Source: Neodiprion pinetum (lineage: Eukaryota > Arthropoda > Insecta > Hymenoptera > Diprionidae). From it: DNA of 64,000 bases. The DNA lies in contig NC_060232.1 of assembly GCF_021155775.2 (NCBI RefSeq), positions 37,005,089 through 37,069,088 on the forward strand. Reading direction: 5' to 3'. Both the position numbers and the translations under genes were made by a program. Position 1 is the first letter of the stretch, and each line of letters starts with the position of its first letter. Below are positions 1 to 12,600 of the stretch, one piece after another. The notes under the pieces were generated by a model. That model ran no database searches and was not told the DNA's origin. It saw nothing but the letters and a program-made list of their open reading frames with translations.

Positions 1-253
1 TCGTTTGTGATAAACGAGTGGAATGAAAAGAAGATAAAAAAAAAAAAAACCGCGAAAATAAATAAATTCATTGTATTCAGTCAAGTCGTGCTTTCAGCTT
101 TTCCCGTTGCAGATACGACAAAAACTCATTTTTCTGAAATTTCCCGATTGATTTACAGTCGCCTGATTAAGTGGTCAATCGGATGGTAATTTTCTTCCGC
201 ACGCAGTTTTTTCCTTCTTTTATTTATCATTTTTCCTCTTTAATTACAGCGAA
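1..253. other. 3' flank / 3' UTR of Oaz
   Basis: AT-rich sequence downstream of the Oaz stop codon with A/T runs. No coding sequence is supported here. It is probably 3' UTR or immediate downstream flank. Confidence 0.5.
219..224 (-). terminator. Candidate poly(A) signal AATAAA for the Oaz gene
   Basis: AATAAA on the minus strand lies about 30 bases beyond the Oaz stop codon. It would give a very short 3' UTR. The real cleavage site may lie further on, outside the window. Sequence motif only. Confidence 0.3.
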
Positions 254-658
254 TCACGAATCGTTTTTTTCGACGGATCCCTCCGGCTCGCCTTGCGCGG
301 TCACTTTCGCCTTTTTCACTTCTTCTTCTCCTCGCTCCTCTCCTTCTTGATCTCGATCTCTCGCCTCCTCGTCCCCTTGCTCGTCAACGTTAACGTCTTC
401 CTCCTCGCCGGCTACCATCTCGTCTTTCACTCTGACCTCGTGGGACTTCCTCTGCTCGGTCTCCTTGTTATCACCATCAAGATTCCTTATCGTAACCGCG
501 GTCGAAGTCGGCTGGTGATCACCCGGTGACACCGACCCCCCGGAACGGTGAGACGTAATTACGTGATGGTCGAGCTCGGCTCGGAAGAAGAACTTGAGAC
601 TGCACAAGTTGCAGTCGTATGGACGGGCGCCGAGTCCGTGCTGCTGCAGCATGTGGTT
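254..658 (-). CDS. Oaz: Oaz gene last coding exon (final fingers and acidic tail)
   Basis: The acceptor is TTTTTCCCTCCGCAG above 658. The exon encodes NHMLQQHG, finishing a finger, then YDCNLCSLKFFFRAELDHH, equivalent to the terminal ZNF423 finger 'YDCSQCPQKFFFQTELQNH'. A non-finger tail of about 95 residues follows. It is very rich in Glu, Asp and Lys (for example DEMVAGEEEDVNVDEQ) and ends at TGA 256-254. The acidic tail is low complexity and probably disordered. It could act as an activation or interaction surface, but that is inference. Confidence 0.94.
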   Translation of the reverse strand, partial: NHMLQQHGLGARPYDCNLCSLKFFFRAELDHHVITSHRSGGSVSPGDHQPTSTAVTIRNLDGDNKETEQRKSHEVRVKDEMVAGEEEDVNVDEQGDEEARDRDQEGEERGEEEVKKAKVTAQGEPEGSVEKNDS

Positions 659-3600
659 CTGCGGAGGGAAAAACAACAATTCATCAAGTGTGAGAGAAGC
701 TCGGACGAGAGTCCGGATGATTCTCCGCGGAGTCTTAATCCTCGAGAATTAATCGTGGAGGTACTACGAGTACCTGCAAACCTGCCGGCGCTGTGAAAAG
801 AGCCTGGCAAATGTAACAACTGAGGGCTGCACACCCAGCGAAAGTGTGCTCGATGAGGTGAGCCTGGAGCTGAAGAGGACTGGACGCCTCGGTCAGACAA
901 AGGTGACACCTGAGGGCGTCGGTACAGGGTTTCCCGGTCGATTCGAGGTGTTCCTTTCTCACGTGTTTTTGGATCTCAGCCTCCGTCGCGAAGGAGATCT
1001 GGAAGGAAAGGTTTCTCGGTTAGTCATCAAAGGTCTACGAGTCCATTTAATGATCGTCGAGGACCGGATCGACACTCACCTGGCACTGAATGCAGGTATA
1101 AGTCTTCGGCTGATTTTCTTCACGCTGCGGGTGTTCCTGGGTCCTATGGGCCTCCAGCTCCTCCGGGGCCTCGAATTTGACGCCGCAGTCGTCGCACCTC
1201 CGGACCTCTTCGTCCGAGGGGTTGACCGCGGCCTCCTGAACCCTCGTGAAATCCTTGGCGGAGATTTTCGACTCCCATTTGGCCTGGTCCCAGGTGCGGT
1301 CCTCTTTACCAGCTCCGTGGCGAACGTGCTCGTAGGGTGAGTGGAGGATCGGTAGGCCCTGAGTGTGCCTCGCGTAGCAGGATTTACAGACCTGCAAGGA
1401 CTGGTTCCCTCCAGTCACCGGATTCGAAGGCAGGTTTACGACATCCTCCGCGGGGGATTCCCGCAGGCAAATACAGCAGCTAGGATTTGGCGATTTTCGA
1501 CTCAGGTTTGGACTCGAATTTTGCGAGCTACTCGCCCTCAGGTGGTACCTGGAAAGTTCATTTTGACTATTTAGCGTACTTGTATCGACTATGGTCAGGA
1601 TAAGAAAAAAAATACAGATGTTTGAAGAGCGCGCAGATTAACTTTGATGAATGAAAATGCGTTATAACAAAAAACAAAAAGTCTATGCCTGAAACCCGCG
1701 TGTATAACAAATTATGCAATGGTAAAGTTTGGAACCGTAGATCTGGACAGAGTCAAGTCTCGTTAATAACAAGTCGCAAAATATGATGCCACATACCTGG
1801 CATGCAGGCGACACTCTAGATCGGTGATAAGCGTTTGTCGACAGATAACGCAAGGCGACGGAAGATGAGGTAAGGAGTTATCGACCCTCTGCTGGGGGTC
1901 GACATTCTCGAGGCTGTGGCGTTGAATGTGTTCGAGAAACTGGTTTTCCGAGTTGAGCACACCACGGCACACGAAGCACGTGTCGCTGAGTAATATCTTG
2001 CAGTGTTTCTGTAGCTTGTGTTCAGCGAGGGTGGAACCGGAGGGGCACACCTCGTCGCATATGTTGCACTTGTGCCGACCCCCCGGCTCGTTCGAGGCGT
2101 GCTGAACCCTGGTGTGAGACTCGAGCTCGCTCCTGGACCTACAAACCTCACCGCAGTAGGCGCAGGTCAGACTGAGCGTAGCGAGGGCCTTGTTCTGGGC
2201 CTTGGGCGGCGTGTGGGCGAGCTTTTTGTGGGCCTGAAGCTCGGCGTCGTTTGCAAACTCGCCCCGCTCGCAGAGCTCGCAGTGCTGAGCTGCGTTGCTC
2301 CCGTGATTGGGCCTCTTGTTGTTGTTGTCCCTCTGGCTGACCGAGTTGTTGTTGCTGTTGGCCGGGGATCTTCCTCTCTTCTGGACCCGCCCCGCGGGAT
2401 CCTCGGTCCCGTGACTCGCTCTAGGATTAATCACTCGCCCGTTTTCACGCGGGGTTGTTTGCCCGGTCGGCAGTCCGCCGAGGTGGTGCGACTGCATGTG
2501 CTTGTCGAGAAGAAACTCGACCGCGAAACCCTCGCGGCATATCGGGCACCGATACAGACTCGCCGAGTGATTGGCCAGGTGCAGCTGAAGCTCCAAATCG
2601 GAGCCGCAGCAGACACCGCAGAAAACGCACCGCAGGTTAGCCCCCAGAGTCCCTGGCGTGGTCGCCGGACTCCTGGGCATCATCGGGCCCTCAGCTACGG
2701 CCACCGGAGGTGCGTGAACGGCTCGCACGTGGCTCGCCATTTCCGCCTCGCTTCTAAACAAGTTCCTGTTTCCACCCCCGGGGGAGTTGCCGGGTGAATT
2801 CTCGTTGTTCGTTGTCGGGCAGACGCTGCAACGATACACGCGACATTCCTGGCTGTGCTTCACCGCGAAGTGGACCTGGATCGCCACTCTGGAATCGAAG
2901 GTGTCCCGGCAGAGCGCACACCGGTACAAATGGTGGGCGTGGGAGTCGAGCAGGTGCCTCTGAAGGAGGTCGGGATGAGGATAAAACTTCTTGCAGACCC
3001 CGCAGGCGTACTCTTTCGTAACCTGGCCAAGAAAGTGCTTGGTAAGGTGCCCCAGCATCTCTTCGCGATCCTGGAAAGAAGCGTCGCACTTCGGGCACGG
3101 GTTTTTGGCTACCTCCTTGCGGTGGTCGGCCTGCAAATGCCTGGCCAGGTGCTCTCGGAAGGATTCAAAGTCCTTCAGAGCAGCGCCGCACTGACCGCAG
3201 AGCAGAGTTCCAGCCGAATAGACCTCGCCGGATCGGCCGTGTTTGTTGGTCAGGTCAGCGGGCTGATCTTTCGCTTCGTAATTTCCATTGGTGGCCATCT
3301 TCGGCTCCGCGGATTCCCTGTCGCTCTGTTTAACGGCTCTCTCCGAGTCCCTGGACGACTTGTTCGTGCCGTAGCCGAGAGCGTCGGCCTTCAGACTGTT
3401 CCTGGACGTCGTCTTGAGGTCGGCGTAGTCCGAGTTCTCCGCGTAGTTGATCCTCCGATCGTCGCAGTGCTGGAGAACGTAGTGCTCGGCGTAGGCGGCG
3501 GCGGAGATACAGGGTATTCCGCAGAGCGGGCACATCAGCGTTGCCCCGAACCCGTCGACCCGATGAATGGATATCAGGTGGTCCCTGAGGGTCCCGAGAT

Positions 3601-6600
3601 TCGAAAACTTCATCGTGCACTGGCCGCACGAGAATCCGCTGTTGTCGAAGTACTCCGTCTTCACGCAGAGGTTGTTACCACCCTCCGATCCCTTCTCCTG
3701 TCTCTCGTCCGAGAGCTTCTTCTCCTGTTCCTTGAACGGTTTTTCCTGCGAGTCGAACATCCGCTCCCTCGAGAGACTCGAGACCTCCGAAACCTGACCC
3801 GGCGACGGCATCGTCCGGTTATCCCCGCTCAGGATCGCCCGGTGCATGGCGTGGACGTGCATCTGGAGCTGTTGCATGCTTGTGAATGAGTCTCGGGTGC
3901 AGTACATGCAGGCCAGCTTCATCGGGGAGTGGAGAACCGGGGTGCTCGAAGCGCTGGGTACCATAGGTGATCCCTTACCCTGGTTCCTGGAGGCCAGAGT
4001 GAGGTTCAAACTCGGCGACGGTGAGTTCGGTACGGGCGGTGACGCCGTGCTGTGGGATGAGACGCTTCTCCGTCCGAAATCGGAGTCCAATTTCGAGTTC
4101 TGCGTAATGCCGTGATGGTGCTTTTTGTGCGACTGCATGTGGGACGTTAAAGCAGCCGCCGTGTTGTAGCCGCGGGAGCAAGCGGTGCATTGATACGGTT
4201 TCTGGGTGTCGTGCGTTTTCATGTGAATCTTCAGGTGGTCGCTGAAAGAAGAATACAGATAAAAAATGAATAAGGGTGAAAAAAAAAGAAGAAAAAAAAA
4301 AAAAAAATCAGAAATAAACAGATCCTCTCGGCTCGATGATGTCGCCTACCATACACCAGCGCGAATGCGAGATGGGGGATTTTAATTGCCATGGGGGCGT
4401 GAAGAGCGGGGTCAGCCGGGGTACCCGCTTCTCGGAGAAGTCTTCATCAACTTTTTAGATCGGCTGAAACGAAGCTTCTTTTTTTTCCCTCCCTCCCTCC
4501 CTCCCCCCTCCAACGGTCACTTGAGCGCCCGCCCGCAATATCTACGAAGAAGGAGGCCCCCGTTCGAGTCTCTCACGTGTTGTCCCGTCGCGTCAGCGAC
4601 TCGATCGTTCTTCTTCGGCTGGAGAACGCGGGACCGTGGCGTATGGGGACCCCACTGATTTCTAAAGGGTCCCGAGCTTTTTGCTCCCCTACAAAGCCAT
4701 TCAACGCTAGAGTGAATGCGGCCAGGGGTGCATGCGCGACCGACTGCTCCTTTGGGCCTTATTTTCATCGCGGTTAACGATAAGCAGCCCGCGCCGTTCC
4801 GATTCCCATGTCGGCTAGGAAAACGTGGAAAATCGGTTTGTACCGACTGTTTGTATATCGACAATGATTGGGTTTGGCTTCTGCGGTCGGAAGTGGAAAA
4901 GAATGAAAAACAATCGTTCGTTCGTCGTTGTACAATTCGGATCTGTACCGCGGCGGAAACGGTATGGGAAAAACAAGAGAAAATCGTTAATTGACTCACG
5001 TGCGTGAAAGCGAACCTGCGGGGGGGACCCAAGAATCGCGCCGTCTCACGTATAAGACGAGACTCGGTGATCGGTTCGGGATCGAAGAATAATGTTAGGT
5101 ACCGAAGGCTGGAGCGCAAGGCGAACTGCATAGCTTACGCCAGGTCGTCGGAGGAACGAAATTGAAACGCCACTGACAATGAGTTCGCCCTGTGACGAAC
5201 CTGCAGTTGGATATCGAGAGAAACGCAGCTAGGTTCCCACGATTTACGAACAAGAGTGTATACGGGTAGTGCACGTACATCGAACCGAGTTACCAACACC
5301 CTCGTTGCCTCCTTCAAGACTTCCTTTTAATTCTATATCGTTTATTTTCACACCTGGAATAAAGAGATCGGTAGGGAACCAAAAACCTCAGGACGATCAA
5401 GCGTGAGACGCGGCTATGAGTATCGAGAATATCGCGCTAAATCTTCCGTATAATAAAAAGTATGAGACCGAAGTTTAACTTCGTCGTCGATGTCGAGTCA
5501 TGCGTAAAGTCTATACCGAATCGTTGTATATATACTTGAAAAATATCCTTCCGCGGTTAAATTGTTGCCGTTTCTTTTAGGCGTATATCAAGAGCTACGA
5601 GGCACTCGATGATCTATCGGCTTAACGCGTAAGTTTGACACGCCGCAAGGTGTCTCGCCGTTAATTGATCATGCTAATTAATCACCGAGGTACACACACG
5701 CGGTTATTCATTTTTTCTTTTTTCTTTTCTTTTTCAATTTCAGGCTTGTTCTTTTTCGTCATTTTTTCATTATTTCAAGATACCGTAGACTTGTAAACAA
5801 ATATTTTTACTGTAAATACGTACGTCTATGACCAGTTATCGTTCAGACATAATTTAGCAAAAGGAATACAATTATTAAAGATGCGTCAGGGTTGTTGCCT
5901 TCGGGGAATGGATGAAAGTCAGCTTAAAAAATGTCGGCGTGCCGTAAGAAAATTAAATGTGCGTTGATAATTTAGGTAAGCCAGCGAATTATGGTATGAA
6001 AAATTAAGTTTCCAACTTTTATACAACGTTCTTTTTATTTTAGAAATCAATTATTTCTCGTAGTTTTCTTTTTTTTTTTTTGCTACCCTTTCTCGACTGT
6101 GTCGCGTACAAAGTAGAATTGAACAACCAGGGCGAAAATTAACCGGACATTCTTTTCACTCAATCGCTGTACGCGTGAATTACATAAAATCTTATTAATC
6201 GAATCGCTAATTCGTTAAGTAAAAATATATTATAGAGTCTTGGTGATCGGTCAATTAAGAAAACGTATTTTTAGTTAACGTTTCGACCCGGATATGGGCC
6301 CTCCTCAGAACGATTTATTTTTTTAAACTGTCAAAAATAACAAAAAGATTTTTGTAAACTAAATAATAGTACTAGAAGTAATCAGACTTAAATATTGTAG
6401 ATGTAATACTCTTAGAGCTATTATATATTGTTGATAGTAAGAACCTTATGATTAATTGAAATACGGATGTTTTTGAGTGTTATTTACCTTTTGAATTAAG
6501 CAAGTGGACTAAGATGTAGTCGAATTCACAATTACAATTGGTGGAAACAGTGTTCTTTTGAGTGACGGTAGACAATGTCAATCTTCAAGTTATTTTATAT

Positions 6601-9600
6601 GTGGGAGTTAATAGTTGGTAGTCATTAATTAAAAAGATTAAAGAACTATGTTTCTTCACAGTCAGTATGTCATTGTGTTAAAAGGTTATTAAAGAAGGTC
6701 TTTTTAGCAATGAAATTAATTCACAGGTGTCAATGAAGTGGAGGTAGGCTCTTTATAATTAAGTTCTACATGTCTAACGAAATATTGTTGGTTGAACCAA
6801 TTGTGTCAACAGGTGAATAACGACTGATGGGAGAAAACAATGTAATCCAGAGTGAAGGTGAACCTATTATAAACAATTATACAGAAAAACAATAAATATT
6901 TTGTAAGAAAAGTTATGTAGAAAGGACTGTATAATGGGGACAAAAAAAATTTTTCGTATGTAGTTAAGGTTAAACAATATTTGTTGTGTGGGCGGAGATT
7001 AGAGGTTTGTAAATATTACTTAAATGTTCAACATCTTGTCTAAGATTAACAGAATTGGTATGACCTACAATGTTGCACATTTCTAATAACAGTCTTCTAT
7101 AATAATTGTGTTCTTCACAGAGGATGTTTGTGTTGTCGTAATTAAAAGTGTGTTGTTTATCAATACTATTTTTCGTTAGAGCTGTGTGACGTTCTTCAAT
7201 CTCATGTATGTTGCGTTGGTGTTCCCTAATTCTAGTGTTGAGATGTCGACCAGTTTGACCTATGTAGACTTGATTGCAGTCATTGCATGGTATTTTATAC
7301 ACGACATTAGATCGTTTGCCCATGGGAATCTTGTCTTTGCCTGTATCAAAAACTAGTCGTAAATCCTTTGAATTTTTTCCAACAAACTTGACATTATATT
7401 TGGCGAATAAGCGGTTAAGTGACTCAAAGAGGCCGGATACATATGGGATGGGGATATATGTAGTAGCGGGTCTATTGCTGTCTTCAGCGGGAGCAGAGTC
7501 AATGTTATTGTCAAGTATGTTGTTGATGTAGGTGCGTCTCTTATTAATTTGTTGGTGTAATAGGCCATGAGGGTAATCGTTCCATCTTAGTACATTGTAT
7601 ATGAGTGACAGGTTTTTTTCTTGGAACTCTGTGCTAGCTAGTTTGATAGCTCTGTCAACCAGGTTAAAGATGGTGCCTATTTTGAAGGACAAAGGATGGT
7701 GAGAGTTAAAATTCAGGTATCTTTGTGACCAGGTTTTTTTGTGAAACCAATCTGTCTTGATATAATTATTGTTGTGTATCAACAATACGGCTAAGAAACT
7801 GATGGCGTTATTTTCTTCTGTTTCGATAGTAAATTGTAATCTAGGATGGTACCGGTTAAAAATATTAAGAATGTGATGTATTTTTTCATTTGGAACGGCA
7901 GTAAGAATATCATCCACGTATCGAAAATAGAACGGTAAAACAAAACCAAGGTCGTTAATGCAAGACGTTTCCAAGTCTTCCATGACGAGGTCTGACAGGA
8001 TTGGGGAGAGAGGAGATCCCATAGGCAAACCAAACTGTTGTGCATAAGTATCATTATTAAATTTAAATATTGCGGAGTCAAAACATATTTTTAAGGCTTT
8101 TTCAAGTTCACTAAGGGGAATTGGGATCTTATTTTCTAAAGAAGCCCACCGGTTATTTATTGCACGCAATGCGAGATCTGTAGGAACGTTGGTGAAGAGT
8201 GAAATTACATCTAAAGATATTAACGTGTAATTGTCCGGGATAATCAATGTTTTAATTTTATCAACTAAGAAAAAGCTATCCTTAACTCTCGAGATGGGAG
8301 GTGTGATATTGGTGGTGAGCCATGAATTGATTGTTTTGGCTAAGGTATAGGTCGGGCTATTGACAAATGAGACTATTATTCTTAAAGGGACATCCTCTTT
8401 GTGAATTTTTGGAAGCCCATATGCGCGTGGAGGGACACTATTGTACGTAGAAATGCTTCTATGTAGATTTTTGGTTATAAGTTTAGAGGTAAACCAATTA
8501 AAAGTGAGCTTATTCACCCTAGTTTGTAGGGAGTTACACAAATCATATCTAGTAATTCTATAAGTACTGGTGTCAGAAAGCTGCTGTCTCATTTTTTTAT
8601 TATACGTGTCTCTATACATAGCAACCGACGTATTACCTTTGTCAGCTTTTAAAATCATAATTTCAGGGTTATTTTTTTTAAAATTCATGGTCTCCCGGAT
8701 TTTTTGATCAGTGACATAATTATTGATGTTGTTTTTGGGGTACTTTGGGAAAACAAGTACACGGTTAGTGAAATCGGATCTAACTTGATTTCTTGACTCA
8801 TTAGGAAAACTCGTAATTTTTTCTTCAAAATTGGAAATGAGGTTGAAGACCGGAAGATCACGTTTGTTGTATGTTCGTCCGAATTTGTGACCTAGTTGTA
8901 CTATTTCGGTAACATTTTCTGGAATAGGAGTATCAGTTAGATTTATTAACCAGTTATTTTTTCCAATCGAATACGAGTTTTTGTGTTTGTTCAAAGATTT
9001 TTTATGAGCAAGTAAATTAGTGAATTTGATGATATTCCTGTTCTTTATTTTTGACAGTTTAAAAAAATAAATCGTTCTGAGGAGGGCCCATATCCGGGTC
9101 GAAACGTTAACTAAAAATACGTTTTCTTAATTGACCGATCACCAAGACTCTATAATAGATTACATACGAGGTCGAGAATTCTTATTCATCAGTAAGTAAA
9201 AATATACCTCGTACAAGTTTTAATTGAATTTGGAGAATAATCAGTATCGTTTCTCAACTGGGATGTTGTACTGTTACGCAACACTTCTAAATGCTTATCT
9301 CTGCTTCAAATCATTATACGTTGAAAGATGATAGCTCGATGTAACACCACCCACGTCCTGTGCTTTGTGGACGGAAAAAGAAACACGCCCAAGCTAACAA
9401 TAATTAATGAACTAGACCATTTTCGAATGCTTCCGGAATTCACAATCGGAGCAAGCACGATGTAACGTAAAATGATTTCGAAAACAAGGAAATGAATCCT
9501 GATCCCTCCAACTTCAATATTTCTCTTCTTATAACTTCTAAAAAAAAAAAATCATCTTCCCTGAAAATTAGGTATAATTTGAGGCTTACGCGATTTGAAA

Positions 9601-12600
9601 ATTGGGGTATTTACTGCGCAACATGTTTTTTCTGTAATTAAATTCGATTGAACTTCGATCGATACTCACGGGAGCGAATAGACGGTTGTAAAGAAGTTTG
9701 GTTTTTGTAATCCCGAAATATCTCGATCGGAGGGATCCGCTTACGGCGATAACGGCGGTAGGCCGGTTCTCGAAGTCAGCGGGTTAAATGGTGCGAGGCT
9801 AATCTAATTAGGAGTAATCCGATTCGTGTGTATGAAGAGGTTGGAGGATGAGAAATGAACCGAGTAGATAATATATTTTCAGGTATCGATTGTATCGGAA
9901 ATTGACTCTCACGCTCTGCTTGACAAAACATTATACCTACATTCGAACGCGTTAGAATTATATGCCCATACTTACACCTATACGCGATCCGTGTAGTATA
10001 ATGGCTCGAATAATCAAAGACGAATCGGTATCATTACATGTGTCTACCGATCTGAAACTAGAATCGATTACCGATCACTCAACCTCTCGACTCATAGACG
10101 ATTGCGGCAACTCGGAAATCGTCCATTTCCAATCCCCGTTATGAGAACCCCTGAGGCTTCTCTACCCTTTTGTTGGGTCCACCCAAGCCGAGGGCTCCGA
10201 CGGACGAATAGAGACGTAAACGCGAGGAGATTTCAAAGCACGATTGTCCAAGAGGATGACAGCTCCGAGAGTTAGTGGGCGGTTAGGACCGGGATTCAGC
10301 GAAAGCTTTAAAAATGGCGGAATCGAAGAATGCTTTTTCTCATCACGATAATGAAAATTCTACAAGGGTGAACGACTTTCTCAACGAACACACTCGGTGT
10401 GAAGTGAATCTGTGATCTGATCGAATCAAATTACGTCATATTGATGGCACTTTAGAGAGGTTAGGTTAGGATTAGACTAAATGAGATTTCTAACACGTCG
10501 GAAACTTGAACTAGTTTAGTGTAAAAAAAAAAGGTTTCGACATAATGTAGCGATTTAACCGTTCGTCAAAGATCAATCACCGAGGTCCTTCCTATTAATA
10601 ATTCGACAGAAAAAAATCCTCCCATCAGAACTTAAAAAGATATATATATACGCTGAGACATTGCGGTTACATAGTATGGATTATAGTTTCTAGAGCATGA
10701 GCACCACTGCCGCGATTCCTCATTGGTCAGTGTTTCGTGACGGCGGAGCTAACCGTTGAAACAGTGAAAATAACGTATAAAAGTTCGAGAACCGAAGAAA
10801 TTTATATCATAACCGATGACCGAGAAATACCCTCGAATATACTCGGACCTGTCCTGACTAACTTAACCTCTTTCGAAGTTGAGACGTAGGTATCCGTTGG
10901 TCGCGACCGCGCCTTGATCGGGTCTCGCAAGACACGAGGCCCCGTGCCTCGACGTTGGATGCCAGAAGAAGTTGGAAGCAGAGGGGAGGGAGGGAAAAAA
11001 ACGTATGCAGGGAGTCAGAGGACGGAGACACTTGACTAATGTTCTACCTGTTGTCCCGCAACACCTACCCACCTTCTATATATACGCGGCTCTGCCGCTG
11101 GGCCGTCACACGGCAGTAATACATTTATATACGCAATCGTACAACGTACGTTTGTAGAGAAGAGATACAGGCATGCACGGTACGGAGAGAGGTTAGGTGT
11201 GCGTGCGCACGGTCACGGCATAGAACGCACGCGCTAAAGTTTGAACCACGGAGCGAGGCAAAGAGGTTATGAGTACTTTTCCAACACGACGAAACGAAGC
11301 GGAGGTTTCTCGGCCGGTTGCTGCGTGTCTAAGACACTCGCATACCCCGCGGCTTGGCATTTCAATGGAATACGGGCGCGCGCCCGGAGCGCTTAGAGGG
11401 CCGAGAAACGAGGACCTCCTTTGGTGGAAGGGATAGTCGCGGGTGATTCCGGATGGAGGAGATGAGAGGAGTGGAGAGGAGAGGAGAGGAGAGGAGAGGA
11501 GAGGAGAGGAGAGGAGAGGAGAGGAGAGGAGAGTACCGAAGCTAGTCAAAAAGGAAGACGGAGAGGAGGACGAGGAGGGTCGCTTATGGCATGGGCTCGC
11601 TGGCATGCGCGAGAGAAATAAGCCTGACTAATGCGCGTAGCCCCGCGGTCACCGTGTTATCGTTATTCATTTGTCACCCCCGGAGGGACGCGGGGCTAAA
11701 CTCACTTTTCTCCGATTTTGAATTATCGCCGTTACACCGACGCCGGTCAAACGAAACCTCGCGGGGATGCTTCCTACGGGACAACCTCCGCGATCCCGAA
11801 CGCGAACCGGGGTAAACGACCTTCTTGCAACTCGTCTGCGGGGAGTCGTAACTTACCGTTGTACGTTTATGGATGGACCAGTTTCCAGGAGTAAACAATT
11901 GTATACAATATTTAATTAACGATGACACGGTACAGACGAGGAAGTGATTCCAACTGCTGTTATACTCCAACACCTCGGATGCGAAATCCTTCGAAGTGCA
12001 TTGAATTGAAAAAGTTGAATTAGAAAAATATAAGTATTACCGAGAACTGCATTCTCCGGGTTCTAATCTTCCCCTAAGATATTAATCTTTTTTGTGACAC
12101 AATTTTTTTTTCCTCCCCGGTTATATCATACCTCAGCAGCTGTACGCCTTGTAGGTTTTGTGCGCAGATATTGTGCGTGTGGGAGGCGGTTGGTACAAAT
12201 CCTTTTATAGCTTATCGCCTTTTCCTATCCTGCACCGACTAAATACGAGATAAACAATTAGAACTCAGGACGGGAAAGTGATTTATTTTATATCATTTTG
12301 ATGGCTTAGAAAGTTTCATTGGGTTTCAAAACTATTACTACGGTATGTTCATCTCGATCCCAGTTAAGCGCGAGGAGCTTAATCCCTGAGTGCATTAATT
12401 TCCCGGTAGATTGATTCTGTGTTTATACATTGTAACATTTCTCCGCGAGTTAATCAACGCCTGAAAATTTTGCGTAGGTATATAAATCTTCTATCTTAAA
12501 TACTGGTTCCATGAAACGTAATTCTTCACGCCGATCTTCAGCGACTGGCTAATTGATCGCCTGTGAAGGTATCGAGGACCGTTGCGCATGCGGGTAGGTA

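Larger units (their letters stand above)
6228..9192 (-). mobile_element. Penelope-like retroelement, apparently complete, inserted in an Oaz intron
   Basis: The element has an intact RT/GIY-YIG reading frame on the minus strand. It is bounded by 113-bp inverted repeats at 6228-6340 and 9045-9157 that I find identical base for base. A 35-base unique extension (9158-9192) follows the right repeat. The 14-base sequence TAAGTAAAAATATA flanks the whole unit at 6216-6229 and 9193-9206, as expected of a target-site duplication. Penelope-like elements are known for direct or inverted pseudo-LTRs, a short extension at one end and variable target duplications. Identical repeats and an unbroken ORF suggest recent insertion. 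The element is transcribed in the same direction as the host gene and lies inside its 8.4-kb intron. Confidence 0.95.

Noticed and set aside
2018..3889. Long plus-strand ORFs opposite the large Oaz exon
   Set aside because: They are antisense shadows of the zinc-finger coding sequence on the minus strand.
4517..5131. Minus-strand ORF of 204 codons in Oaz intron 3
   Set aside because: No zinc finger or other motif. The reading frame of the host gene is already satisfied by direct splicing of 12627 to 4241.
10455..10475. TTAGG telomere-type repeats
   Set aside because: Only about two units. Not a telomeric array.
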